This document shows positions 48,629 to 61,266 of a stretch of 64,000 nt of DNA, piece by piece. This DNA comes from Anadara kagoshimensis. Taxonomy: Eukaryota; Mollusca; Bivalvia; Arcoida; Arcidae. The notes below the pieces were generated by a model. The model did not search any database. It had not been told where the DNA came from and saw only the letters and a program-made list of their open reading frames with translations. The translations under genes and the position numbers were made by a program. The stretch covers positions 31,651,245 through 31,715,244 of the forward strand of contig CM037862.1 of the NCBI GenBank assembly GCA_021292105.1. Reading direction: 5' to 3'. How positions within the stretch are numbered: position 1 is the stretch's first letter; each line of letters opens with the position of its first letter.

Positions 48629-51600
48629 TCTGCTATCATAGCTTAATTGTTAAGCTCCGTATAACTTTTAGCTACATATCACTATCATGTGACCAAGTGG
48701 TCTGCAATCATAGCTTCATTGTTTAGCTCTGTATCACTATCATGTGACCAAGTGGTCTGCAATCATAGCTTTATTGTTAAGCTCTGTATCACTATCATGT
48801 GACCAAGTGGTCTGCAATCATAGCTTAACTGTTTACCTCCATATCTCTATGATGTGACCAAGTGGTCTGCAATCATAGCTTTATTGTTTAGCTACATATC
48901 ACTATGATGTGACCAAGAAATCTGCAATCATAGCTTTATTGTTAAGCTCTGTATCACTATCATGTGACCAAGTGGTCTGCAATCATAGCTTAACTGTTTA
49001 GCGCCGTATCTGTATGATGTGACCAAGTGGTCTGCAATCATAGCTTTATTGTTTAGCTCTGTATCACTATCATGTGACCAAGTGGTCTGCAATCATAGCT
49101 TAACTGTTTACCTCCATATCTCTATGATGTGACCAAGTGGTCTGCAATCATAGCTTTATTGTTTAGCTCTGTATCACTATCATGTGACCAAGTGGTCTGC
49201 AATCATAGCTTAACTGTTTACCTCCATATCTCTATGATGTGACCAAGTGGTCTGCAATCATAGCTTTATTGTTTAGCTCTGTATCACTATCATGTGACCA
49301 AGTGGTCTGCAATCATAGCTTAACTGTTTACCTCCATATCTCTATGATGTGACCAAGTGGTCTGCAATCATAGCTTTATTGTTTAGCTCTGTATCACTAT
49401 CATGTGACCAAGTGGTCTGCAATCATAGCTTAACTGTTTACCTCCATATCTCTATGATGTGACCAAGTGGTCTGCAATCATAGCTTTATGTTTAGCTACA
49501 TATCACTATGATGTGACCAAGAAATCTGCAATCATAGCTTTATTGTTAAGCTCTGTATCACTATCATGTGACCAAGTGGTCTGCAATCATAGCTTAACTG
49601 TTTAGCTCCGTATCTGTATGATGTGACCAAGTGGTCTGCAATCATACCTTTATTGTTTAGCTCTGTATCACTTTCATGTGACCAAGTGGTCTGCAATCAT
49701 AGCTTAACTGTTTAGCTTCGTATCTCTATGATGTGACCAAGTGGTCTGCAATCATAGCTTTATTGTTTAGCTACATATCTCTATGATGTGACGAAGTGGT
49801 CTGCAATCATAGCTTAACTGTTTACCTCCATATCTCTATGATGTGACCAAGTGGTCTGCAATCATAGCTTTATTGTTTAGCTCTGTATCACTATCATGTG
49901 ACCAAGTGGTCTGCAATCATAGCTTAACTGTTTACCTCCATATCTCTATGATGTGACCAAGTGGTCTGCAATCATAGCTTTATTGTTTAGCTCTGTATCA
50001 CTATCATGTGACCAAGTGGTCTGCAATCATAGCTTAACTGTTTACCTCATATCTATGATGTGACCAAGTGGTCTGCAATCATAGCTTTATTGTTTAGCTC
50101 TGTATCACTATCATGTGACCAAGTGGTCTGCAATCATAGCTTAACTGTTTACCTCCATATCTCTATGATGTGACCAAGTGGTCTGCAATCATAGCTTATG
50201 TTTAGCTCTGTATCACTATCATGTGACCAAGTGGTCTGCAATCATAGCTTAACTGTTTACCTCCATATCTCTATGATGTGACCAAGTGGTCTGCAATCAT
50301 AGCTTTATTGTTTAGCTACATATCACTATGATGTGACCAAGAAATCTGCAATCATAGCTTTATTGTTAAGCTCTGTATCACTATCATGTGACCAAGTGGT
50401 CTGCAATCATAGCTTAACTGTTTAGCTCCGTATCTGTATGATGTGACCAAGTGGTCTGCAATCATACCTTTATTGTTTAGCTCTGTATCACTTTCATGTG
50501 ACCAAGTGGTCTGCAATCATAGCTTAACTGTTTAGCTCCGTATCTCTATGATGTGACCAAGTGGTCTGCAATCATAGCTTTATTGTTTAGCTACATATCT
50601 CTATGATGTGACGAAGTGGTCTGCAATAATAGCTTCATTGTTTAGCTCTGTATCACCATCATGTGACCAAATGGTCTGTAATCATAGCTTTATTGTTTAG
50701 CTCTGTAACACTATGATGTGACCAAGAAGTCTGCAATCATAGCTTTATTGTTTAGCTCTGTATCACTATCATGTGCAGTGGTCTGCAATCATAGCTTAAC
50801 TGTTTAGCTACGTATCTCTATGATGTGACCAAGTGGTCTGCAATCATAGCTTTATTGTTTAGCTCTGTATCACAATCATGTGACCAAGTGGTCTGCAATC
50901 ATAGCTTAACTGTTTAGCTACATATCTCTATGATGTGACCAAGTGGTCTGCAATCATAGCTTTATTGTTTAGCTCTGTATTACTATCATGTGACCAAGTG
51001 GTCTGCAATCATAGCTTTTTTGTTTAGCTCTGTATTACTATCATGTGACCAAGTGGTCTGCAATCATAGCTTTATTGTTTAGCTCTGTATCACTATCATG
51101 TGACCAAGTGGTCTGCAATCATACCTTAACTGTTTAGCTACATATCTCTATGATGTGACGAAGTGGTCTGCAATAATAGCTTCATTGTTTAGCTCTGTAT
51201 CACCATCATGTGACCAAATGGTCTGTAATCGTAGCTTTATTGTTTAGCTCTGTAACACTATGATGTGACCAAGAAGTCTGCAATCATAGCTTTATTGTTT
51301 AGCTCTGTATCACTATCATGTGACCAAGTGGTTTGCAATTATAGCTTAACTGTTTAGCTCCGTATCTCTATGATGTGACCAAGTGGTCTGCAATCATAGC
51401 TTTATTGTTTAGCTCTGTATCACTATCATGTGCAGTGGTCTGCAATTATAGCTTAACTGTTTAGCTATGTATCTCTATGAAGTGACCAAGTGGTCTGCAA
51501 TCATAGTTTTATTGTTTAGCTCTGTATCACTATCATGTGACCAAGTGTTCTGCAATCATAGCTTAACTGTTTAGCTACATATCTCTATGATGTGACCAAG

Positions 51601-54238
51601 TGGTCTGCAATCATAGCTTTATTGTTTAGCTCTGTATTACTATCATGTGACCAAGTGGTCTGCAATCATAGCTTTATTGTTTAGCTCTGTATTACTATCA
51701 TGTGACCAAGTGGTCTGCAATCATAGCTTTATTGTTTCGCTCTGTATTACTATCATGTGACCAAGTGGTCTGCAATCATAGCTTTATTGTTTAGCTCCGT
51801 ATCTCTATGATGTGACCAAGTGGTCTGCAATCATAGCTTTATTGTTTAGCTCTGTATCACTATCATGTGACCAAGTGGTCTGCAATCATAGCTTTATTGT
51901 TTCGCTCTGTATTACTATCATGTGACCAAGTGGTCTGCAATCATAGCTTTATTGTTTAGCTACATATCTCTATGATGTGACCAAGTGGTCTGCAATCATA
52001 GCTTATTGTTTAGCTCCGTATCTCTATGATGTGACCAAGTGGTCTGCAATCATAGCTTTATTGTTTAGCTCTGTATTACTATCATGTGACCAAGTGGTCT
52101 GCAATCATAGCTTTATTGTTTCGCTCTGTATTACTATCATGTGACCAAGTGGTCTGCAATCATAGCTTTATTGTTTAGCTCTGTATCACTATCATGTGAC
52201 CAAGTGGTCTGCAATCATAGCTTTATTGTTTCGCTCTGTATTACTATCATGTGACCAAGTGGTCTGCAATCATAGCTTTATTGTTTCGCTCTGTATTACT
52301 ATCATGTGACCAAGTGGTCTGCAATCATAGCTTTATTGTTTAGCTCTGTATCACTATCATGTGACCAAGTGGTCTGCAATCATAGCTTTATTGTTTAGCT
52401 CTGTATCACTATCATGTGACCAAGTGGTCTGCAATCATAGCTTAACTGTTTACCTCCATATCTCTATGATGTGACAAAGTGGTCTGCAATAATAGCTTCA
52501 TTGTTTAGCTCTGTATAAACATCATGTGACCAAGGAGTCTGCAATCATAGCTTTATTGTTTAGCTCTGTATCACTATCATGTGACCAAGTGGTTTGCAAT
52601 TATAGCTTAACTGTTTAGCTACATATCTCTATGATGTGACCAAGTGGTCTGCAATCATAGCTTTATTGTTTAGCTCTGTATCACTATCATGTGCAGTGGT
52701 CTGCAAATATAGCTTAACTGTTTAGCTACGTATCTCTATGATGTGATCAAGTGGTCTGCAATCATAGCTTTATTGTTTAGCTCTGTATTACTATCATGTG
52801 ACCAAGTGGTCTGCAATCATAGCTTTATTATTAAGCTACATATCACTATCATGTGACCAAGTGGTCTGCAATCATAGCTTTATTGTTTAGCTCTGTATCA
52901 CTATCATGTGACCAAGTGGTCTGCAATCATAGCTTAACTGTTTAGCTCTGTATCACTATCATGTGACCAAGTGGTCTGCAATCATAGCTTAACTGTTTAG
53001 CTCTGTATCTGTATGATGTGACCAAGTGGTCTGCAATCATAGCTTTATTGTTTACTCTGTATCACTATCATGTGACCAAGTGGTCTGCAATCATAGCTTA
53101 ACTGTTTAGCTCTGTATTTCTATGATGTGACCAAGTGGTCTGCAATCATAGCTTTATTGTTTAGCTCTGTATCACTATCATGTGACCAAGCGGTCTGCAA
53201 TCATAGCTTTATTGTTTAGCTCTGTATCTCTATGATGTGACCAAGTGGTCTGCAATCATAGCTTAACCGTTTAGCTCTGTATCTCTATGATGTGACCAAT
53301 TGGTCTGCAATCATAGCTTAACTGTTTAGCTCTGTATCACTATCATGTGACCAAGCAGTCTGCAATCATAACTTTATTGTTTAGCTCCGTATCTCTATGA
53401 TGTGACCAAGTGGTCTGCAATCATAGCTTTTTTGCTTAGCTCTGTATCACTATCATGTGACCAAGTGGTCTGCAATTATAGCTTTATTGTTTTCTCTGTA
53501 TCACTATGATGTGACCAAGTGGTCTGCAATCATAGCTTTATTGTTTACTTGTATCACTATGATGTGACCAAGCGGTCTGCAATCATAGCTTTATTGTTTA
53601 CTCTGTATCACTATGATGTGACCAAGTGGTCTGCAATCATAGCTTTATTGTTTACTTTGTATCACTATGATGTGACCAAGTGGTCTGCAATCATAGCTTT
53701 ATTGTTTACTCTGTATCACTATCATGTGACCAAGTGGTCTGCAATCATAGCTTAACTGTTTAGCTACATATCTCTATGATGTGACCAAGCGGTCTGCAAT
53801 CATAGCTTTATTGTTTACTCTGTATCACTATGATGTGACCAAGTGGTCTGCAATCATAGCTTTATTGTTTACTTTGTATCACTATGATGTGACCAAGCGG
53901 TCTGCAATCATAGCTTTATTGTTTACTCTGTATCACTATGATGTGACCAAGTGGTCTGCAATCATAGCTTTATTGTTTACTCTGTATCACTATGATGTGA
54001 CCAAGTGGTCTGCAATCATAGCTTTATTGTTTACTCTGTATCACTATCATGTGACCAAGTGGTCTGCAATCATAGCTTTATTGTTTAGCTCTGTATCACT
54101 ATGATGTGACCAAGCGGTCTGCAATCATAGCTTTACTGTTTAGCTCTGTATCACTATCATGTGACCAAGTGGTCTGCAATCATAGCTTAACTGTTTAGCT
54201 CTGTATCACTATCATGTGACAAAGTGGTCTGCAATCAT
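48629..54238. repeat. 55-bp satellite array with higher-order repeats (about 100 copies)
   Basis: The unit is about 55 bp and contains AATCATAGCTTTATTGTTTA, CTCTGTATCACTAT and CATGTGACCAAGTGGTCTGC. Two main variants (TTTATTG..CTCTGTATCACTATCATG and TTAACTG..CTCCATATCTCTATGATG) alternate over long stretches, giving 110-bp dimers. Larger duplications are visible: rare markers (ACCAAGAAATC at 48912, 49516 and 50336; GACGAAGTGG at 49790 and 50610) recur with an 820-bp offset. Each unit holds a GACCAAGTGGTC dyad next to CATGTG. A sub-block of 54-bp units at 53,480-54,100 stays open in frame only because 54 is divisible by three. Confidence 0.97.
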
Positions 54239-54872
54239 TGAAGTTTCAAATTTTTACAAGTAAAATGATAATTTATAATAATCTTATTTTTTGTCTATGA
54301 AAATTGTCAAATGGCTTTAATGTATTTAAATTCTAACCAATAAAATAATGATGATTTGATCAATTATTATCTCTCTTAGAAGAAATTGGGTTTTCAACTT
54401 GGGAACATTGTTGTGATATATTATGAAGCAAAGAAAAGAGGAACAAAGTAAGAAGATGCAACTGTATACTGGAATTCATTAGAATGGATAATTTAAACAT
54501 TGCCAAGAAAACAAATTGGAGACAGCTTTGAAAAAATCTCATAAAATCTTATGTTTTTATTTCTCATTTAAAGAAATTGAAAACAAATCTGAAGATTTTC
54601 AATCTATTGGTTCAATGCTTGTGTAAATGGAAAATATACCTTAAACTGTCCCAGTTTGCTTTTTATTGCATCAATCAGTGTTTTCTATTGGGGAATAGAA
54701 ATTTAAGAAACTTATTTTGCATCAAAAAGAGGTTTCACTATGACATTTAAATAAATTTGACGATCAATGCTTCAATGATTTTTGCAAATAGAAAATAGAT
54801 ATTTCTAAAAATGAAGTTCATCAGTGTGTCATGAAACCTAATACTCATGACACTGTTATATAGCCATATTTA
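54239..54872. other. Unique non-coding DNA between satellite and hairpin
   Basis: AT-rich, nothing recognised. Confidence 0.5.
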
Positions 54873-55015
54873 TACATTATTATGTGTTCCGGAGGGATCT
54901 GTGCTACTATAGTATTGTCTTGGGGAGTATAGTGCCCGAGTCGAAGGCAAAGGCACTATACTCCCCAAGACAATACTATAGTAGCACTGGTCCCGAAGGA
55001 AAACATAATAATGTA
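54873..55015. repeat. Long hairpin with perfect 36-bp inner arms
   Basis: Inner arms 54901-54936 (GTGCTACTATAGTATTGTCT...) and 54952-54987 are exact reverse complements. Outer arms continue imperfectly to 54873 (TACATTATTATGT) and 55015 (ACATAATAATGTA). The 15-nt loop is CGAGTCGAAGGCAAA, close to the loop of the hairpin at 20762-20901. A shorter inverted repeat, TAGTACATCACAT (about 55018-55030) with ATGTGATGTACTA (55298-55310), lies downstream, so the insertion may extend to about 55,311. Confidence 0.93.
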
Positions 55016-55316
55016 TTTAGTACATCACATGACACTTTAATGTACAGTGCAATATGTAGTGTACAATCTTGTCAGAAATGAATTTGTCTTGGTCCTCGTT
55101 GCCGAATCTTGACGCCATGTTTGTTTACAAAATTGCGTTCTCGTTCCCAAGGTGGCATGTGTAAAAAGTATCGTATCTGTCTGGAAAAACAATAGTACCT
55201 TGCTGTCAACAGTACTATACTTGTTGCTAAGGACAGACAGAAACTATACAAAATAGAGTATGTGTACATATCTAATCAATTTCCTACAATTTATAATGTG
55301 ATGTACTAATGTGTTT

Positions 55317-58300
55317 GTAGTGTTATATTGTTTGTGTAGAGTAATAATGCTTGTGTATAGATAAACAACTTTGACCTGTCCGCTTGACCTTCATTAGGAA
55401 TATTCATATAGGAGGATCCACCCAACATGGGTAGTGTTAATTTCCAAGTTAATACATACACAGTGCACAGGTGTACTCAAAGAGGTGAGTATATCTCATG
55501 ATATATACAATATAAATACCTGTGTTCCCTATTCATAGATGTACTTGGTCTATGAAAAATATTTGAATTAAAGGTCAAACAGACAGGTCAAAGTTGTTTA
55601 CTTATATAACACCAAAATGTTTGTGTAGAGTCATAATGCTTGTAAAGAGTCATTATGCTTGTTTATAGAGCCATTATTCTTGTTTATAGAGCCATGATGC
55701 TTGTTTATAGAGCCATTATGCTTGTTTATAGAGCCATGATGTTTGTTTATAGAGCCATAATGCTTGTGTATAGAGCCATTATGCTTGTTTATAGAGCCAT
55801 AATGCTTGTTTACAGAGCCATAATGCTTGTGTATAGAGCCATTATGCTTGTTTATAGAGCCATAATGCTTGTTTATAGTCATAATGCTTGTGTATAGAGC
55901 CATTATGCTTGTTTATAGAGCCATAATGCTTATGTATAGAGCCATTATGCTTGTTTATAGAGCCATGATGCTTGTTTATTAAGCCATAATTTATTGAGCC
56001 ATAATGCTTGTGTATAGAGCCATTATGCTTGTTTATAGAGCCATAATGCTTGTTTACAGAGCCATAATGCTTGTGTATAGAGCCATTGTGCTTGTTTATA
56101 GAGCCATAATGCTTGTTTATAGTCATAATGCTTGTGTATAGAGCCATAATGCTTGTTTATAGAGCCATAATGCTTGTGTATAGAGCCATTATGCTTGTTT
56201 ATAGAGCCATAATGCTTGTGAGCCATTATGCTTGTTTATAGAGCCATTATGCTTGTTTACAGAGCCATAATGCTTGTGTATAGAGCCATTATGCTTGTTT
56301 AGAGCCATTATGCTTGTTTATAGAGCCATAACACTTGTGTATAGAGCCATATTGCTTGTTGATAGAGCCATAATGCTTGTTTGTAAAGCCATAATGCTTG
56401 TTTAAAGAGACATTATGCTTGTTTATAGAGCCATAATGCTTGTGTATAGAGCCATAACACTTGTGTATAGAGCCATGGTGCTTGTAGAGCCATAACACTT
56501 GTGTATAGAGCCATGATGCTTGTTTATAGAGACATAATGCTTGTGTATAGAGCCATTATGCTTGTTTATAGAGCCATAATGCTTGTGAGCCATTATGCTT
56601 GTTTATAGAGCCATTATGCTTGTTTATAGAGCCATAACACTTGTGTATAGAGCCATATTGCTTGTTGATAGAGCCATAATGTTTGTTTGTAAAGCCATGA
56701 TGCTTGTTTATAGAGCCATTATGCTTGTTTATAGAGCCATGATGCTTGTTTAAAGAGCCATAATGCTTGTGTATAGAGCCATTATGCTTGTTTATAGAGC
56801 CATAATGCTTGTTTACAGAGCCATAATGCTTGTGTATAGAGCCATTATGCTTGTTTATAGAGCCATTATGCTTGTTTATAGTCATAATGCTTGTGTATAG
56901 AGCCATTATGCTTGTTTATAGAGCCATAATGCTTATGTATAGAGCCATTATGCTTGTTTATAGAGCCATAACACTTGTGTATAGAGCCATATTGCTTGTT
57001 GATAGAGCCATAATGCTTGTTTGTAAAGCCATAATGCTTGTTTAAAGAGACATTATGCTTGTTTATAGAGCCATAATGCTTGTGTATAGAGCCATGGTGC
57101 TTGTAGAGCCATAACACTTGTGTATAGAGCCCTGATGCTTGTTTATAGAGCCACAATGCTTGTGTATAGAGCCATTATGCTTGTTTATAGAGCCATAATG
57201 CTTGTGAGCCATTATGCTTGTTTATAGAGCTATTATGCTTGTTTATAGAGCCATAACACTTGTGTATAGAGCCATATTGCTTGTTGATAGAGCCATAATG
57301 CTTGTTTGTAAAGCCATAATGCTTGTTTATAGAGCCATTATGCTTGTTTATAGAGCTATGATGCTTGTTTATTGAGCCATAATGCTTGTTTATAGAGCCA
57401 TAATGCTTGTTTATAGAGCATAACACTTGTGTATAGAGCTATAATGCTTGATTATAGAGCCACAATGCTTGTGAATAGAGCTATTATGCTTATATATAGA
57501 GTCATAATGTTTGTGAGTCATAATGCTTGTGTATAGAGCCACAATGATTGTTTATAGAGCCTACAAGACTCATGTATAGAGCCATTATGCTTGTTAATAG
57601 AGACATAATGCTAGTGTATAGAGCCATAATGCTTGTATATAGAGTCACAATGCTTGTTTATAGAGCCTACAATGCTTGTTTATAGAGCCTACAATGCTTG
57701 TTTATAGAGCCTATAACACTTGTGTAAAGAGCCATAATGCTTGTTTATAGAGACAAAATGTTTGTGTAGAAACATAATGCTAGTGTATAAAGCCACAATG
57801 CTTGTATATAGAGTCACAATGCTTGTTTACAGAGCCACAATGCTTGTTTATAGAGCCAAAATGCTTGTTTATAGAGCCATGATGCATGTTTATAGAGCCA
57901 CAATGCTTGTTTATAGAGCCATGATGCTTGTTTATAGAGCCACAATGCTTATTTATTGATCCATACTGCTTGTTTATAGAGCCACAATGATTGTTTATAG
58001 AGTCATATTGCTTGTTTACAGAGCCACAATGCTTGCTTATTGGACCACAATGCTTGTTTATTGATCCATACTGCTTGTTTATAGAGCCATAATGCTTGTA
58101 TATAGAGTCATAATGCTTGTTTATTGGGCCACAATGCTTGTTAATTGATCCATATTGCTTGTATATAGAGTCATAATGCTTGTTAATTGATCCATATTGC
58201 TTGGATATAGAGTCATAATGCTTGTTTATTGGGCCGCACTGCTTATTTATTGATCCATATTGCTTGTATATAGAGTCATAATGCTTGTTTATTGGGCCAC

Positions 58301-58990
58301 AATGCTTGTTAATTGATCCATATTGCTTGTATATAGAGTCATAATGCTTGTTTATTGGGCCACAATGCTTGTTAATTGATCCATATTGCTTGTATATAGA
58401 GTCATAATGCTTGTTTATTGATCCATACTGCTTGTTTATAGAGTCATAATGCTTGTTTATAGAGTCATAATGCTTGTTTATTGATTCATTATGCTTGTGT
58501 ATAGAGTCATAATGCTTGTTTATTGATCCATGCTGCTTGTTTATAGAGTCATAATGCTTGTTTATAGAGTCATAATGCTTGTTTATAGAGTCATAATGCT
58601 TGTTTATAGAGTCATAATGCTTGTTTATAGTCATAATGCTTGTTTATTGATCCATTATGCTTGTGTATAGAGTCATAATGCTTGTTTATTGATCCATTAT
58701 GCTTGTGTATAGAGTCATAATGCTTGTATATAGAGTCATAATGCTTGTTTATTGATCCATACTGCTTGTTATAGAGTCATAATGCTTGTATATAGAGTCA
58801 CAATGCTTGTTTATTGAGACATTATGCTTGTGTATAGACATTATGCTTGTGTATAGACATTATGCTTGTGTATAGTTGTTATGCTTGTGTATAGAGCCAT
58901 AATACTTGTTTAGAGCCATAATGATTGTGTAGAGCTATACAATTGTAGAGACATACTACTTGTATAGAGTCATAATGCTTGTGTACAGCC
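55317..58990. repeat. 21-bp minisatellite array (about 160 copies)
   Basis: The unit is ATGCTTGTTTATAGAGCCAT plus one base (21 bp), with variants TTATTGATCCATA, GTGTATAGAG and TAACACTTG. The 21-bp period is a whole number of codons and neither strand has a stop in one frame. Long heptad-repeat frames therefore run across the array on both strands; the longest, on the minus strand, spans 57780-58634. Unit deletions shift the frame repeatedly. The right end (58,830-58,990) is degenerate. A MITE interrupts the left end. Confidence 0.95.
55362..55600. mobile_element. Small MITE inside the left edge of the 21-bp array
   Basis: TIRs TAAACAACTTTGACCTGTC (from 55362) and GACAGGTCAAAGTTGTTTA (to 55600) match over about 30 bp with two or three differences. 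TA at each end would be the target site. Array-type sequence (GTAGAGTAATAATGCTTGTG) lies to its left at 55337-55356, so it inserted into an existing array. Confidence 0.75.
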
Positions 58991-59954
58991 ACAATACTTG
59001 TGTAGACCCAATTTTCTTCCATGAGACACCAAGATGAGTTGCTTCAAAAATTCTATTTGAGGCCCCAAGAGCAGGTCTCATTACTGCAAATCAATAGTAA
59101 TTATCTAAAGCCAAAGACTGAACAATGAAGCGGTCATGTACAGAATTTATGAGAACTATAATTAACAAGGTGCTTAACCGGTCCAATTAGCCAGGGCAAT
59201 ACATCATGGACAGCCTGTACAGAACAAGTGTGGTTAGGAAAGACAAGACAGATAAAAACCAACTTATTATACAAGGCCATATTGGGATGGTCAATACATT
59301 TATCTTTTGCATTGTTTATCGATCAAATAAAACCAAATGACCACTGGTCATTACTCAGCAAGGAAGACTTAAGACATTTTTCATTTAAGATTACAAATAT
59401 TCAATTTAAGGTCATGACCTCATTTCCATAGTAATGATGTTCTGCAACCTGGATGTCAGTCAGAATCTGTGAAGTCTGAATGCATGTAAGAAAATGAATG
59501 TAAGAAAGTACCAGATATAATTACAGGGCTTTCTGAAAGGAAAACGACACAGCTCAGGCTTTTTTATTATAACACATTGTCTCTAGTCTAAACATGTGGC
59601 ATTTCACATGATTAATATAACAGATAAACGTAAAAAGGAAGATTTTTGTTTTATGTAATTGAATGAATGGGTGGAGGAGATGGGACTTATGTCCAATTCA
59701 AGATTATTTCAACTACAAAATTTGCATACAAGGAAATGTATTTTCAGAATGTTGGTTATTGTTTTCTTTTGATTTGTTTATATATATATTTATATATATA
59801 TATAATTTTTTTTTTTTTTTTTTGTTGTTGTTGATGTCATGGATAATTAGACTCGAACTTATGAAGCTGGCAAAATATTAATAAAAAATGTTCAGATTTG
59901 AAGTTGCATGGAAAATAGAATGTTGTATAAATAGGTGATATAGCTGATCATGTT
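58991..59954. other. Unique non-coding DNA
   Basis: Contains (TA)n plus poly-T at about 59780-59823. No gene recognised; a 67-codon plus-strand frame at 59228-59431 shows no domain. Confidence 0.5.
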
Positions 59955-59958
59955 TTAA

Positions 59959-61262
59959 GGCCAAGTGGTACAAATGGATGTTAATGTTACACATGACATG
60001 TACAAATCTACATGTATGTGTTCTGATGGTATTTCTACTAGTCCTAACTTACAGTAACTATAATTATTTTTGATAAACTATTTACAGGGAATAAAATAGA
60101 TTATGTCTATCAATTAAAAAATTTAATGAAAATATACTAGAAAAGCATCACAAATACAGTACACGGAAAAATTCAACAGATACCAATGATTCAGTAAGAA
60201 TTGCCTTTGATACCTTCAATTGATAAAGACGTTTTTTCACAAAATTTAATTGACGATATCTTTTTTAAAATTGATTCAATTCTCAAAATTCTTTCAGATT
60301 AAAAAAATTTAGAATTTTCTTATTTTTTCATATACTATGACTTTTTAAATATATTTGCAATGACGTCATGAAAATTTATATTGAAATAAAGGGTGTTTTC
60401 TTTTAAAGACACGCAGAATTTCTTTCTGAATGACGTGTTTTCGAGCTCGTAGGTTTTCAATCACTTTTCTAGCCAAGTAAAAAGTTTCAATTTAAATTAT
60501 TTTTTCACTCCAGTTAAGATTGTGTCTCAATAGTTCAATATCTATTAAATTTTTAAAATGAAGTCATTAACAATATTTCCCCGATTCTGACAGGCCCTTC
60601 TTGCATTTTTGAAGTATCATCATTGACTCTCATTTCAGATGATAAGGCTTTGTTCTGCTGCTACTTCACAGTAATAATGTTTTTTATATAATTATTTCTG
60701 TGATTTAAGTAACTATGAATACAAAATAATCTAATTTATGAAGTAATTTGTATATTATTAAAATAAAGTATTTACTATTACAGCAAAATGCACAGATACA
60801 ACACTACTACTATACAGCACGATGATGTTAAGTTTGGAAGTTTGCTGATTCTTTTACAATATTGTCAAAGATCATGACGTTATTGCTAATTTCGGTCATA
60901 TTTTGACACCAGATTATGTCTTTGAAGTTTTATAGCGGAAAATCAAGCAAGGGGACATATTTTTCTTTACATTTTCAGAAAAGTCACATTATTAACTACA
61001 TTATGTTAGTTTTTCAAAAACTCATAGGACAAACTGTTGTTTTTCTACACTTTTCCAATTTTCCAGAGCCTGAAAATTAGCAATTTCCTATTTAGCCTAT
61101 GTTTAAATTCCAAAATTTGTCATGTTTTTGACGCTTTATAGCTAAACAAGTAAAAAGGGGACCCCTATATTTTTTTACATTTTCAGATGCACCTCAAAAA
61201 TTTTTACAAGTATGAAAAAAATCAGAAATTTGTAAGATAGTGCCCATTTGTACCACTTGGCC
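59959..61262. mobile_element. TTAA-flanked TIR element, 1.3 kb (piggyBac-like, non-autonomous)
   Basis: The left end reads TTAA then GGCCAAGTGGTACAAATGG (59959-59977). The right end reads CCATTTGTACCACTTGGCC then TTAA (61244-61266), an exact 19-bp TIR inside a TTAA duplication. TTAA target specificity is the mark of piggyBac-type transposons, although their termini usually start with C rather than G. Inside are two diverged copies of a block with 'aaggggac..TTTACATTTTCAG' (about 60945-60980 and 61147-61186). No transposase frame is readable. Confidence 0.75.
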
Positions 61263-61266
61263 TTAA

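Noticed and set aside
53519-54104. 18-residue-repeat protein (HYDVTKWSAIIALLFTLY units)
   Set aside because: Falls in a sub-block of 54-bp satellite units; the frame closes where 55-bp units resume.
48629-54238. CRISPR-like or integron-like repeat array
   Set aside because: The whole 55-bp unit is repeated, with no variable spacers or associated genes.
57780-58634. 284-codon heptad-repeat protein on the minus strand
   Set aside because: Product of a 21-bp minisatellite; the opposite strand is equally open and unit indels break the frame elsewhere in the array.
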